Positions 32,185 through 42,217 of a stretch of DNA of 64,000 bases are shown piece by piece. The notes below the pieces were generated by a model. It worked only from the letters and a program-made list of their open reading frames with translations, was not told the origin of the DNA and made no database searches. A program made the translations under genes and the position numbers. Where the stretch lies: contig CAJQUW010005362.1 of NCBI GenBank assembly GCA_907163375.1, positions 682,001 through 746,000 of the forward strand, written 5' to 3'. This stretch comes from Prostheceraeus crozeri. Its lineage: Eukaryota > Platyhelminthes > Polycladida > Euryleptidae. Within the stretch, counting starts at the first letter, position 1. Each line of letters begins with the position of its first letter.

Positions 32185-33922
32185 CGTGGTGTGATCCAAA
32201 ATGTCCCGGACTAACCTACTTGCAGATAACCTGTGATAACGAATACTACTTCAGATGTAAATTTAGGTCTTTAAGGCATGAGAAATATGGTTGCCGAAAT
32301 TTTTCCGGTCAGTTTTCTATTTTTTCAAAATTTTCAAACATTTTTGTCTGAATTTCAAGATTTTCCTATAAATTCTAGCGATTTAGAATTAATATATTTA
32401 GATTAACTTGACAGTTAAGCTATCACTAATAACCTGACTAATAATTAACGGAAAAACAAATGTTTTGTTCCAGAAAACAGTTTACTTTTCAATGTATGAG
32501 CCGTTAGCATTCGTCACTTTTTGCCAACGAAGTCTCAATTCACAAAAAGCTTTATGAAAAAATTCCGGTGTCAAAGAATCAAAAAACTCAGTAACTGCAT
32601 CCCGCAGTTCAACTGGCGGTTCAAAATGGTGTCCACGAAGATGCTTTTTGAGGAATCTAAATAGATAGAAGTCACTTGGGGCCAAGTCAGGTGAATAAGG
32701 AGGATGGCTCAATAGTTGAAATCCGTTTCTCGTTAAGGCATTGGTTGTCTCCTGCGAGGTGTGAATCGGAGCATTGTCATGAAGCAAGTAGAGGGGAATG
32801 TTTCGTGGCTTTCTTATTTTCTTCCTCGCTTCAGATAACAGATTGGAATAATATTCGCTATTGATTCTTACTCCTTTATCCGCAAAGTCAACCAGTTGGA
32901 TTCCCGAAGCGTTCCAAAAGACCGTCAGCATCAACGACCGGCGATGTGATGTTCCGGATCGCATTTTCAAAGGGGCAGACTCGCCTGATTTTCGCCACTC
33001 TGCAGATTCTCGCTTACTTTGAGGCAGATACAAACTTAAAGGTGTTTCATCCTCTGTAAGGATGCAGTTCAGAAACTGATCTCCGTGCATTTCGAGGAGA
33101 TCCAAATTTGACTGTGCCGCCAGAAGTCTGTTCTCCTTCATTTCAGGTGACAGAAACTTCGGTACGAAGCGTGATGCCAGTTTGCGATATCCAAGTCTTT
33201 CGATGATGTCATGACAGGAGTGATAACTGATTCGCAACTCTCTTGACAACTCACGGATGGTTATCCTTCTGTGTGCTGTAATCACTTCATCGCACTGACT
33301 CGATTTCTCTTCCGGAATCTCCTGCGGCCGACCAACAGTAGAAAAATCTTGTTCCACAGATTGTCTTCCGCGTTTAAATTCGCTTATCCAGAAATAAGCA
33401 GTAGTTCTCGATGGAGCTTTGCTTCCATATGCCAGGCTTAATTCCTTTAGAATGTCACCATTAGCGAAGCCGCGGATCAGGAGGTATCGTATCACACTGC
33501 GATATTCGACTGAAGACACGCTTGTCACATCCATCATGAAAACTGATAGAACAAAGAACCATCGTTGACACGGATTTCTTAATGAATGCGTGCTGAATGA
33601 ACTTCACTGATTGATATCGTAACACATGAAGCAATTAACAAAAGACGTGCAATATTCATGGCAAAGATATCCGTCAAATAAGGTACAAATCAAAATCAAT
33701 CTAACTATAACAATAAGACAAATCGGATCTCGATCAATTCAGAAAATACAGAAATTCATGTTAAAATGTAAAAATATTTTTTAAAAATAGAAAACTGACC
33801 GGAAAAATTTCGGCGACCATATTTCTCATGCCTTAAAGACCTAAATTTACATCTGAAGTAGTATTCGTTATCACAGGTTATCTGCAAGTAGGTTAGTCCG
33901 GGACATTTTGGATCACACCACG
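32185..33922 (-). mobile_element. Intact-looking mariner transposon
   Basis: Inverted ends of about 155 bp begin CGTGGTGTGATCCAAAATGT and match almost perfectly; TA flanks both sides (32183-32184 and 33923-33924). One uninterrupted transposase frame lies between. Compared with the usual ~1.3-kb mariner the element is long because of its extended ends and spacer. Uninterrupted coding and near-identical ends suggest a young, possibly active copy. Confidence 0.95.
32482..33537 (-). CDS. Mariner transposase, DD34D, full length
   Basis: 351 residues, the usual length of mariner transposases. The N-terminus has two helix-turn-helix segments (YRSVIRYLLIRGFANGD; RRITIRELSRELRISY). Catalytic acidic residues: Asp in ILTEDETPL, Asp in LLHDNAPIHTS, and Asp in SPDLAPSDFYLF, with 34 residues between the last two. 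The tail (FCELRLRWQKVTNANGSYI) is the normal C-terminus. The start is the Met at the head of MDVTSVSSVEYRS (two adjacent Met codons). The enzyme cuts and pastes the element at TA sites. No stops or frameshifts. Confidence 0.95.
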   Translation of the reverse strand: MMDVTSVSSVEYRSVIRYLLIRGFANGDILKELSLAYGSKAPSRTTAYFWISEFKRGRQSVEQDFSTVGRPQEIPEEKSSQCDEVITAHRRITIRELSRELRISYHSCHDIIERLGYRKLASRFVPKFLSPEMKENRLLAAQSNLDLLEMHGDQFLNCILTEDETPLSLYLPQSKRESAEWRKSGESAPLKMRSGTSHRRSLMLTVFWNASGIQLVDFADKGVRINSEYYSNLLSEARKKIRKPRNIPLYLLHDNAPIHTSQETTNALTRNGFQLLSHPPYSPDLAPSDFYLFRFLKKHLRGHHFEPPVELRDAVTEFFDSLTPEFFHKAFCELRLRWQKVTNANGSYIEK

Positions 33923-33948
33923 TATATATATATATATATATATATATT

Positions 33949-34711
33949 GATGATGAATTTCGCCATTGACCGGTAGAATGAACAAATAAAAGAAAGACGA
34001 GGCCAATAAATAAGATATTATTATGACAATATTTCGACTGTCTCTTTTACAAGTCTGATGGTAAAAAGAATTCTTTCAACACATTTACATACAAAATTTG
34101 AAAAAAATTATACATCTATGGATTTTGGTTGAGTATTACATTCATAGCTGGTGAATTCACTTTGATGTAATATTTCTCTGCTGTCTTTCGTTCATAGCGG
34201 TTGGAAAAATTGTGTTGGGGCACTAATATTTTGAGCTTATCAGATGTTAAACAGATGGAGGCGTGAAATGAATGAACTTTTGAAATGTTTATACACATTG
34301 CTTTCTTTCATAGTAAGATGTTGATGCATTCTTCTTCTTATAGTAAATTGAGATTCGCCAATATATGATTCATTGCAAATGTTGCATTTTATTTGATAAA
34401 CCGTATTTTTCATAAAGCAGATATTCTCGTTGTTACAATAGCAGTTGTTATGACACGGGAAATTATATGTCGTTCTTAATTGTCTCGTCAACGGTTTGGG
34501 TGTTACAAATGATGGTATGATTTTGGCTACAGTTATTTTTCTCAATTCATCTCGAACTTTTCTAGCTTGAATTTCGTTTATGAATGGAATTCTAAGGAAG
34601 ATTTTATTTCTATCATTTCGTTGTTGTTTCACCTTAGGTTTCTCAGTGTTGACATACTTATCGATGATCGAATCAGGATACCCGTTATTTCGAAATCTGT
34701 TTTTGATAAAA
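33949..34711 (-). mobile_element. Fourth PLE lineage, 3' end with GIY-YIG
   Basis: The minus-strand frame (34632-34240, extending in frame to 34711) reads NGYPDSIIDKYVNTEKP, FLRIPFINEIQARKVRD, CHNNCYCNNENICF and VYQIKCNICNESYIGES with RRRMHQHLTMKESNVYKHF, a GIY-YIG nuclease with its Cys cluster. The 3' tail includes AGACAGTCGAAATATTGTCA near 34,050 and ends in the (TA)n beside the mariner. It is 5'-truncated where it meets a Tc1 transposase. Confidence 0.8.
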
Positions 34712-35165
34712 GTTATTCATCAGTCCACAAGACTTTCTGCCAGTGATGGTCATTCCATGAGCGATGGGCATCACACCAGGCAACTCGTCTTCTGCGGTGC
34801 TCAAAACTCAATGGAATTAGGACAGCTGGTCGTCGCGATTGAATTCCAGCTTCTCGCAATCTTCGGTAAGCCGTTCGAACGCTACAGTCTATATTTGAGG
34901 CACTCTTCCAGTGTGCGACTAGCTTTGGGACTGACACAAATCCATTCCTCTTTGCAGCTAAAACTAGACGTGCGTCTGTCATTCCTGCAGACTTTCTTGG
35001 TCGAACAGATCCCTTCTTCTTTTTAACATCTCCTTCTGTTTTCCATCGACACCACCTCCAAACAACGACTCTCGATAGTTGCAGCTCTTCGGCAACACTT
35101 GCACAACTTCTACCACAACGAATCATTTCAATAGCCATACCTCTGGTAAACTGATCGTGTGCCAT
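34712..35165 (-). pseudogene. Tc1-like transposase, cut off by the PLE
   Basis: The minus strand encodes 151 residues: MAHDQFTRGMAIEMIRCG, an HTH (SVAEELQLSRVVVWRW), a second DNA-binding part (SVRTAYRRLREAGIQSRRP) and KVLWTDE with the first catalytic Asp. There the sequence switches to PLE. The remaining catalytic residues are absent from the window, so this is an N-terminal remnant. Terminal repeats were not found. Confidence 0.85.
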
Positions 35166-35782
35166 TTTATTTTACAAAAGCTGGATTTCAGTTCACGTTT
35201 ATGTTCAATTTGTAAAAGCAATTGTGAGTTGTATCGATATCAAAATTTGAAATTTGACCACCATAGATCTTTCTCCATTCTCTAATGTGTTGAATGGTAA
35301 TAAATAGAAAGCGAGATATTGCATCATACCTGAGAAAAAAATGAAACAAACTTCAATTCAAGCCAATGATAGTTTGTTTCATTAATTGTGTCAATGAGTA
35401 TATATAGCCTGACTTTATTACATGCTTGGTAAATTGACTGAATATATTTATTGACCTTAAGTCCTAATTTTCTGAAAAGTTATTATCAAAAGGTTAATTG
35501 CGGCTCCAAATTATGTAGGTCAAATGGCTAGCAGTTGTTCCAAATTCTGGCTTTCAGAGCATCGTTGTGTGATCATGCAGAAATAATTGAAAATGTCGAA
35601 AGTGTCCAGTATCCAATATATTCCGGTTAACTCGTGACACTACTTATAAAATCAGGAATTAGGAACTTGAAGTTTGAAAATTCTACGAAATAACAGAGCC
35701 AATTTTTGCACTCATAGCGAAAACTGTCAATGGCTTTTTAACACATGAATTCACCTTCTCATAGCCGCTTCCCAGTACTTAC
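35166..35782. other. Non-coding stretch
   Basis: No gene, repeat end or RNA was supported; it may include the decayed 5' end of the Tc1 relic. Confidence 0.3.
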
Positions 35783-35823
35783 GATATGTATGGCTGCCTC
35801 AATGCTTTCAGTGTTGAGGCCAT
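35783..35823 (-). CDS. Possible first coding exon of an unknown gene
   Basis: On the minus strand, ATG in a G+4 context starts MASTLKALRQPYI and two more bases, followed by a consensus donor GTAAGT. An alternative frame over the same exon reads KLFNSDGLNTESIEAAIHI. Donor quality supports an exon; frame and gene are unresolved. Confidence 0.3.
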
Positions 35824-36010
35824 CCGAATTAAACAGCTTTATTTTAAACACAATTCTTCAGTCGTTTTCGATAAGTTCTTGCACAGAAAGGGTAACATTC
35901 GATTGCGATTTTTAATAACGAAATCAAAAATTAGCACAGCTAAAATTTACAGACAGTGGGCACAATTTATGCGTTGAAAGATATAGTTTTACAAAATAGA
36001 CAATACTCAC

Positions 36011-36051
36011 CACCCATGTCTCTTGAGTTGTCCCTCATCAATTTTCATAGC
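36011..36051 (-). CDS. Exon-like segment, 41 bp
   Basis: Minus strand: TTTGCTTCCAG acceptor, then AMKIDEGQLKRHG plus two bases, then donor GTGAGT. Its starting phase (0) fits the exon at 38409-38472. The product is unrecognised. Confidence 0.35.
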
Positions 36052-36341
36052 CTGGAAGCAAACAAATGTAGAGACTTAGAGTTATGAATGATCTTTTCGA
36101 TTAACAGATTGGCTGATTTAATTTTAACTTTAACAGTATCGTTTAAATAAAGTTTGAAAAGTGGCATTGCACGCAAAAAAGTTAAACATGTAGTTGATAT
36201 GATGGGTAGGCTATCAAGTTATTAATTAGTAACTGGTGTCCTCAGTGAATGAATGAACAGCACTTTCGAAGAATCAATTACAAAAAAGCACATATTTTGT
36301 TCAAAAAGAACATCACAACCAAAGTAAAGATCCCTGCTAAG

Positions 36342-37160
36342 TAGGGTTGCAACGGATAGTGGTTTTGCCATCCGGTAACCGGATAGTTCATATGTTAACC
36401 AAATATTATGTAATGACATTGTGTATTGTACATCTACACGCATGTTGATCATTTTACCGTAGATATCCTAAAAAAATGATTCTCTTCATTCAATTTTCAT
36501 CACACCAGCAGCCAGAAATGGCTGGAATTTTCATTTAGTGAATGAACACGGAGGCCCTGCAGGGTAAGATCAAAAAGTTCTCCCAAAACATGGGTAGTAA
36601 CAAGTTTTTCTTGCGATTCGGTCACTCTACTCACATTATTTGGAATAGAGAGAAATTGATTAGACATTATTTCAAGCAGAGGTTTCCCTCATTTATTGAC
36701 ATAGAAAGCGTTTATTTTCAAGGAGTACCGAGAAATTACTCTTTTTGCATCACAATTTAAAGTGACTGTCTTCAATCTAATATATTGGACTGTTGATCAG
36801 AGTGAAAATTATGACTGAATAAGTTTAATAGTTTTGAATTTTTAAAAGTGTTCAATATAATAGAGTTTTGATGTAATAAAGTTTTTGATTAACAAGTTTT
36901 TGATGTTGTATATGCTTGCTTGAGCGAAATTAAGAAAACATGCTAATTGCGTATGAGAGGCTCACTACTTATGCATAGTACTGCATTATGAATCTAAATC
37001 ATGTATCTGCAATATTTATTGCTATTTATATTATCTTAAGATATGGTTGCGCAAAAGTCAGGCAATGAATATGCAAGGTTTTCATGGATGCACTATCCGG
37101 TATCCGGTACCGGATAGCTAAATTTTCAGTATCCGGCACCGGATATCCGGTGCAACCCTA
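36342..37160. mobile_element. hAT-type non-autonomous element (819 bp)
   Basis: The ends are TAGGGTTGCAACGGATA and, reverse-complemented, TAGGGTTGCACCGGATA. The flanking 8 bp CTGCTAAG (36334-36341) and CTGCTCAG (37161-37168) form a target duplication with one mismatch, the hAT length. Both end regions are rich in CCGGATA/TATCCGG palindromes. The internal frame at 36542-36760 has no transposase motif. Confidence 0.8.
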
Positions 37161-37168
37161 CTGCTCAG

Positions 37169-38408
37169 TACATGTACTTTTATTGGGATAAAAGCATAAA
37201 AATGGCTATTGACTTCAACCCTATTAATTTTTCTTTAATTCGTTTTCATACTAACTGAACGACGAGGAGTTTAAATATGCATCTTTCACCTCGTGCGGCT
37301 CCAGGAGTGGTCGGACCAGCTTAGACGCGAAAATTTACGCAGAGGCCAATAGACGCAATGGTATAGATAAATAGGACAGTGCGAGTGTACAAGAGTCGGA
37401 GTGAGACACGTATTTGGCAATAGTTAGCCCAGATAAATTTAGATCAGAGTAAGCGGCTGTCCTACCCTAGAAAAATTTTGCTTCACCCGCCATGCAGGAA
37501 CTCCAAAGTATTATTAGCACTTTTTGATGCAAAGTATTCAACTCAATTGCACATAATCATAAACTCTAAAACACACCAATGATTAGAAGCGTTTTTTTGA
37601 CGACTGAAAATCATCTATGACACATTCAGAGTGCAGTTTAGAACTTCCATTTAGGTTTGCCGTTAGGTTGCTATTAGTAAGGATGATATACAATTTAGCA
37701 TGTTAATATCAGCGCTTGAATGGCAAAAATTGAGTTTGATGATGCCAATTAAGTCGCGTTCAATGAATGCAGAAGAACTTTTATACCGAATGCATAATTA
37801 CATAACATTCAAAATGCATGAATTAAAAAAAATCCTATGCTGTATGACTAGCGTGTGCAATAACCTCATAATCATGCTACATGTACCTACCGCTTCTACA
37901 GTATGATCACCAGTTTCCTAAAGAAAAATCGAAAAAAAATCTTGATTTATAACGAGAGCACTATAACTACATCAAATGGGAGCTGATAGAATGCTGGACT
38001 AGAATTACAAACAATAAATTTGGAGACTGTGTCATTATCAAGAGTATGATGGATTCAATCATAATCATTGCGTGCATAATTGTTAACGATGTTTAAAAGG
38101 CACCGCTGTGATTAATTGAGGCACGGGGAGCAAAGGGAATTCGTTTTTCTATCTTCTTCTGGAATCTGTTTTGGTTAGGCATTCGTGCATGATCTCATTC
38201 AAGGGAGTTGAGGACATATTCTTCGTTAGCACACATATGGATGGAGTTTCGCCGCCAATTGCAAATGTACAGCCTGAATTGAGACTTCAAAAAAGATGGT
38301 GTAGGTCAAATCAGTACATGGAATTGAAATGACAAATCTAAATTGCAGAAATAGCTTATATTGTATTATAATAGCTGTTGCGATTCAATACATGTATTAA
38401 CAAATTAC
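37169..38408. other. Non-coding stretch, probable intron
   Basis: AT-rich, lying between two minus-strand exon-like segments; no further exon or repeat end was supported. Confidence 0.3.
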
Positions 38409-38472
38409 CTGCAAAACAAATCGTCTGAAATCAAAATAAGACGCAGCTTCAGCATGGCGATCACGAAAACAT
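38409..38472 (-). CDS. Exon-like segment, 64 bp
   Basis: Minus strand: TTTGTTTTCTTCCCAG acceptor, 64 bp reading (x)CFRDRHAEAASYFDFRRF and VLQ, then donor GTAATT. It ends in phase 0, compatible with the 36011-36051 exon. The peptide looks like ordinary globular protein. Identity unknown. Confidence 0.45.
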
Positions 38473-39150
38473 CTGGGAAGAAAACAAAGACCGAGGTTGT
38501 TCAGACTTAATGCTCTATGAAAAAATTCACGCTCGTTGCGATAAAGTTTCCAATATAAAAACTATTAGAGTCTACAGATCGATTTTCAAAGGAGCTTATA
38601 TAAAATATCTTGAAATATCCTCAAACAACATTTTCAGCACGAGAATTTCGAAAAGCAGTAATATGATTTCATCCAAGAAAATTTACGCAGCAGGACATGA
38701 AAAATTTACGCAGGGAAGGCATTTTTTTACCACATTTACGCAGTGCGCAAATTTACCCAGTTGGTTCGACCACTGAGCACCAGTTTGGAACAACAGGGCT
38801 GCCAGACATCTAGGAAGCAAATAATTTGTGATGCCTGATAAGAAGTGCCGCATTTCGTACATTTAGTAGTATTTTCTCTATAAACCCCAAATATTACAGG
38901 CGTCTTAAGAGCCGTAAACTAATCCTACGAGTATCTTCGAAACATTCTTCTTCAGATCATTCACGATGCTGACATGAGATTTAAGGTAAGAAAGAACTAC
39001 TTAGAAAGATAAGAAAGGTCATTACTGAGCAATTTGGCAATTTGGTTTGAAAAACAGTTTTTCTGTTGAAATTAACTATTCGACCATGCGCAAAATATTT
39101 TGTAATAGTGTAATAGTCTTTCTAAAAGTCTGTGTCTTTCACATCATCAA
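38473..39150. other. Non-coding stretch
   Basis: CAGGGCTGCCAGACATC near 38,801 resembles a hAT end but has no partner. The motif AATTTACGCAG recurs three times around 38,680-38,740 and once near 37,330. Confidence 0.3.
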
Positions 39151-39152
39151 AT

Positions 39153-39298
39153 GAATATCGAAAGAGAATGACAGCTATTAAGTCAATACAAGACGCCAAC
39201 ACCCTTGATTCCTCGACAGCACTCGTCCGACCTAGGAATCGAACCGAAGTCCGCGATGGAAACGAGCTCGCACCTTCATCACTAGGCCACGCTGACCA
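39153..39298 (-). mobile_element. tRNA-derived SINE
   Basis: On the minus strand the head has an A box TGGCCTAGTGA (39279-39289) and a perfect B box GGTTCGATTCC (39235-39245), the internal RNA polymerase III promoter. The 3' part reads TCTTGTATTGACTTAATAGC then TGTCATTCTCTTTCGATATT, which is also the 3' tail of the LINE ending at 50.84 kb. A tRNA head plus a LINE-derived tail is the standard SINE plan; movement would depend on that LINE. Confidence 0.8.
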
Positions 39299-39334
39299 AT
39301 CAAGGGGTCAATCGGGGAATCAATGGTGTTGGTG

Positions 39335-39400
39335 CCTTGTATTGACTTAATAGCTGTCATTTTCTTTCGATATTCAATTAACTACGGTAGACCTTTGTTG
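39335..39400 (+). mobile_element. Isolated LINE/SINE 3' tail, plus strand
   Basis: CCTTGTATTGACTTAATAGC through TTCAATTAACTACGG and TTTGTTGTCAA matches the LINE tail at 50761-50837 beyond the part shared with the SINE, so it is a LINE 3' remnant. With the SINE on the other strand it forms an inverted repeat. Confidence 0.7.
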
Positions 39401-39670
39401 TCAATCTACACTGTGACGTAGTCGCATGACATGCTGACATGCTGTCTCGCTACAATATGAACGCTGGATAGCGTTCTGTCAATAATAATAGGACAATACG
39501 CTGTCGATATCAGTTAGAGATGACTTCTGCCTTCACTTGCATTCCTTTTGAACCGTCAGCGTGGCCTAGTGAAGAAGGTGCGAGCTCACGGGTGTTGGTG
39601 AGACGAAAAATCGAGGTCCAGAACGTATCTAACAACTTCACGTTTCTCATTAATCGATTCTATTACAGAG

Positions 39671-40510
39671 ATGACTGAAAAGAAGACAACATCAATTGAA
39701 ACAATCACTGGACAACCAAAGAGCCCGATGACAACGGAAAAGTGCAAGGCGTGTCATGAAAACCTTGAAGATCTAGAGGTGAACTTAAAGTGTGACAAAT
39801 GTAAAGACTCTTTCCATACTAAAGTATTTGAAACATAATAATAAAAGGAAATTCCAGTGCAAAAATTGTATCAAAAGTTTATATCCTTCAGAATTACAAC
39901 ATATAACAAAGCACACAAAGAACAGAATACATTCAGAGTCAACCACACAGAACACAGAAATCATAGAAGAGAGAAACAAATACCAAAGAAAAAGCGAAGA
40001 TCTCATCAAAATAGCTGGAGCACTCAGGACCGAAATCGAAGAAAGTGCAACGAAAATACAAGCTCTTGAGCAAAACTTAGCACGAAGTGAATGTGAGCTG
40101 ACACTGGCATATGAAAATATTAGAAGACTAGAAAGAGAACTGAACGAAGAACGAAGGATAACCAACTTCAACAACAAATCTGATGACAGTGACGATGATG
40201 AAGAAACAGAACCCGAGGATGAAAACGATTAAATAATGGAAAAATTGTGCAAAATATCAGAAAAAGTGGATCAGATAGGACAACAAAAGCAGATGAATGA
40301 AAAGCAACAACAACAACAACACCAACTGGAAGAACAGCGCCAACTAGAAAAGCTGCGTCAACAAGAACTTCAAGTAGAACATCGTCAACAGAAGATAACC
40401 AACATCGCTGGCAAGCACCACAACAACCAATAAGAAGGAACATTACCTGTTTCTACTGCGGAAGACGTGGTCACCCGATGCGAAACTGTTATCATGCACG
40501 CTGGAATCGA
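39671..40510 (+). CDS. LINE ORF1: PHD-like finger, coiled coil, CCHC knuckle
   Basis: The first frame (39671-39838) has CKACHENLEDLEVNLKC and CDKCKDSFH, a PHD-type Cys/His pattern. A second frame (39792-40232) continues FQCKNCIKSLYP, then a coiled coil (RTEIEESATKIQALEQNL; YENIRRLERELNEERR) and an acidic end (DDSDDDEETEPEDEND). A Gln-rich stretch follows (40.25-40.43 kb), then TCFYCGRRGHPMRNC at about 40,447, a CCHC zinc knuckle, and an Arg/Tyr-rich tail. PHD fingers in ORF1 are known from CR1-like LINEs. The frame changes at least twice. Confidence 0.75.
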
Positions 40511-40829
40511 CACTATAACGACGGTTATAGTAGAAACAGGCACAACAACTACATCAATGCGAACACAAGACCAAGATACGAACAGCAGCGTAGAAGATAT
40601 GACCAAACTAGATACGAAAATCAAAACAGATACGAGAACCAAAGATATAGAGAAGACAGAAGACGCAATTTTGAAAGAGAACGAAGAGAAAGAGAAGAAG
40701 ATAGATATCGAGTATCCAGAACGGACAACGGAAACGGTCCAATTCAATACACACCAACACGCATCCTCAATCAACAAAACAACAGACATCACTCACAAGC
40801 AATACAACCTTATTTTTAGCACATTAAAG

Positions 40830-41744
40830 GAAGGAGAGGACGATGAACATGATTTTGATAAAATCAGTGACCTCAAAATAAGTTACATAAATGTGAACGG
40901 CTTAAATGAAAATAAAATAAGTAATTCCGATATGATCAAAGATATGGACAATGCTGATATGCTTTGTTTTGTTGAAACGCACTTAAAAGGTGAAGACAAT
41001 CTGCCAGTTATTAGAAATTACACAGGCTATCATTCAATTGGAAGAAAATCTTCAAAATTTGGAAGAAATATCAGATGTATATCACTGTATGTAAAAGAAA
41101 ATATAAAGAATTTAAATCTAGAAAATATTGTCAATGAAAACGGAAGAATATTGATCGTTAAAATAAGGGAACATACATCAAATATTTTCATAATCATATG
41201 CTACAGAAGTAACAGAGAATCTAGATATAAAGACAAAGAATTCTATGAAAATATAAAAAGCTACATACTTCAATACAACATGGAAAATGTAATATTAATA
41301 GTAGATCTAAATGGACGAATTGGATTAGAAAATGATAATAAAAATCTTGGTCTTTCAAACAGAAAATCTGATGATTTAACCCTAAATAGCTATGGACAAG
41401 AAATATTAAGGTTCTGTCATAAAACCAAATTAATAATAGCAAATGGAAGATTTGAAAATAAAGACTCCATTGGAAAATCTACGTATCACTGTATTCAAAA
41501 TGATGAAGTTAAAAAATCAATGATAGATTATTTGATCGTATCCGAGTCCCTTTTGAATAGGCTAAATGAGTTCGAAATTGGTAATCCAGTGTTGTATACT
41601 GACCATTCGCTTCTCAAGATAAAATTGAATATTGCATCAGATAAAAAAATCACTACAAAAAATAAGAAACATCAAAGTAAAAAAATAATTCCGTTTAAAT
41701 GGACAAAAGAAAAAGCCTCAAAATTTGATATAGATAAATTTTGA
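40830..41744 (+). CDS. LINE ORF2 APE endonuclease domain
   Basis: The open frame includes LKISYINVNGLNENKIS, ADMLCFVETHLKGED (catalytic Glu), IFIIICYRSNRES, NVILIVDLNGRIGLEND (the GDFN-like box), KKSMIDYLIVSES and VLYTDHSLLKI (the terminal SDH-like His). These are the ordered APE motifs; the enzyme nicks target DNA for priming. The frame is open further upstream (to 40467) over ORF1 sequence, so the true start is uncertain. It stops at 41744, and a shifted frame continues to the RT linker (41773-42180). Confidence 0.85.
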   Translation, partial: EGEDDEHDFDKISDLKISYINVNGLNENKISNSDMIKDMDNADMLCFVETHLKGEDNLPVIRNYTGYHSIGRKSSKFGRNIRCISLYVKENIKNLNLENIVNENGRILIVKIREHTSNIFIIICYRSNRESRYKDKEFYENIKSYILQYNMENVILIVDLNGRIGLENDNKNLGLSNRKSDDLTLNSYGQEILRFCHKTKLIIANGRFENKDSIGKSTYHCIQNDEVKKSMIDYLIVSESLLNRLNEFEIGNPVLYTDHSLLKIKLNIASDKKITTKNKKHQSKKIIPFKWTKEKASKFDIDKF

Positions 41745-42217
41745 CTTAAAATGTACTGCATTATCAAACAAATTGATTACTCAGAATATGAACGCAAATG
41801 AAATATATACTGAATTACTAGAAATAAGGAATAACTCAACTGATTGCAATTATAAACCTCAGACATCAAAATATTCTGAAAATATTACAAACTTACGGAA
41901 AGTTTATAGAAAGGAGGTTGCCATGTTCAAAGAAGATAAATCAAATAGTAATTTGAATAGATTGAAGTTATTGAGAAAGCAACTGCAAAAGCAAATAAGG
42001 AAAGAAACAAGAAAAATTAAATCTAATCATCTGAATAAATTGATAATTGCAAAAGAAAATAATAATCACAAAGAATATTGGAGCTTAATCAATGGAAAGA
42101 AAAGGACCGCTATTACTTCTACTCTGAATATTAATGATTTCAAAATCGAAATGATAAATTCTGATTTATCTAGACGTTGAGACTTGTATTACCGCAGTAA
42201 ATAATGAAACTTTCAAT

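Noticed and set aside
39228-39290. Functional tRNA gene
   Set aside because: A and B boxes are present, but there is no cloverleaf acceptor end and the unit continues into a LINE-type tail; it is a SINE head.
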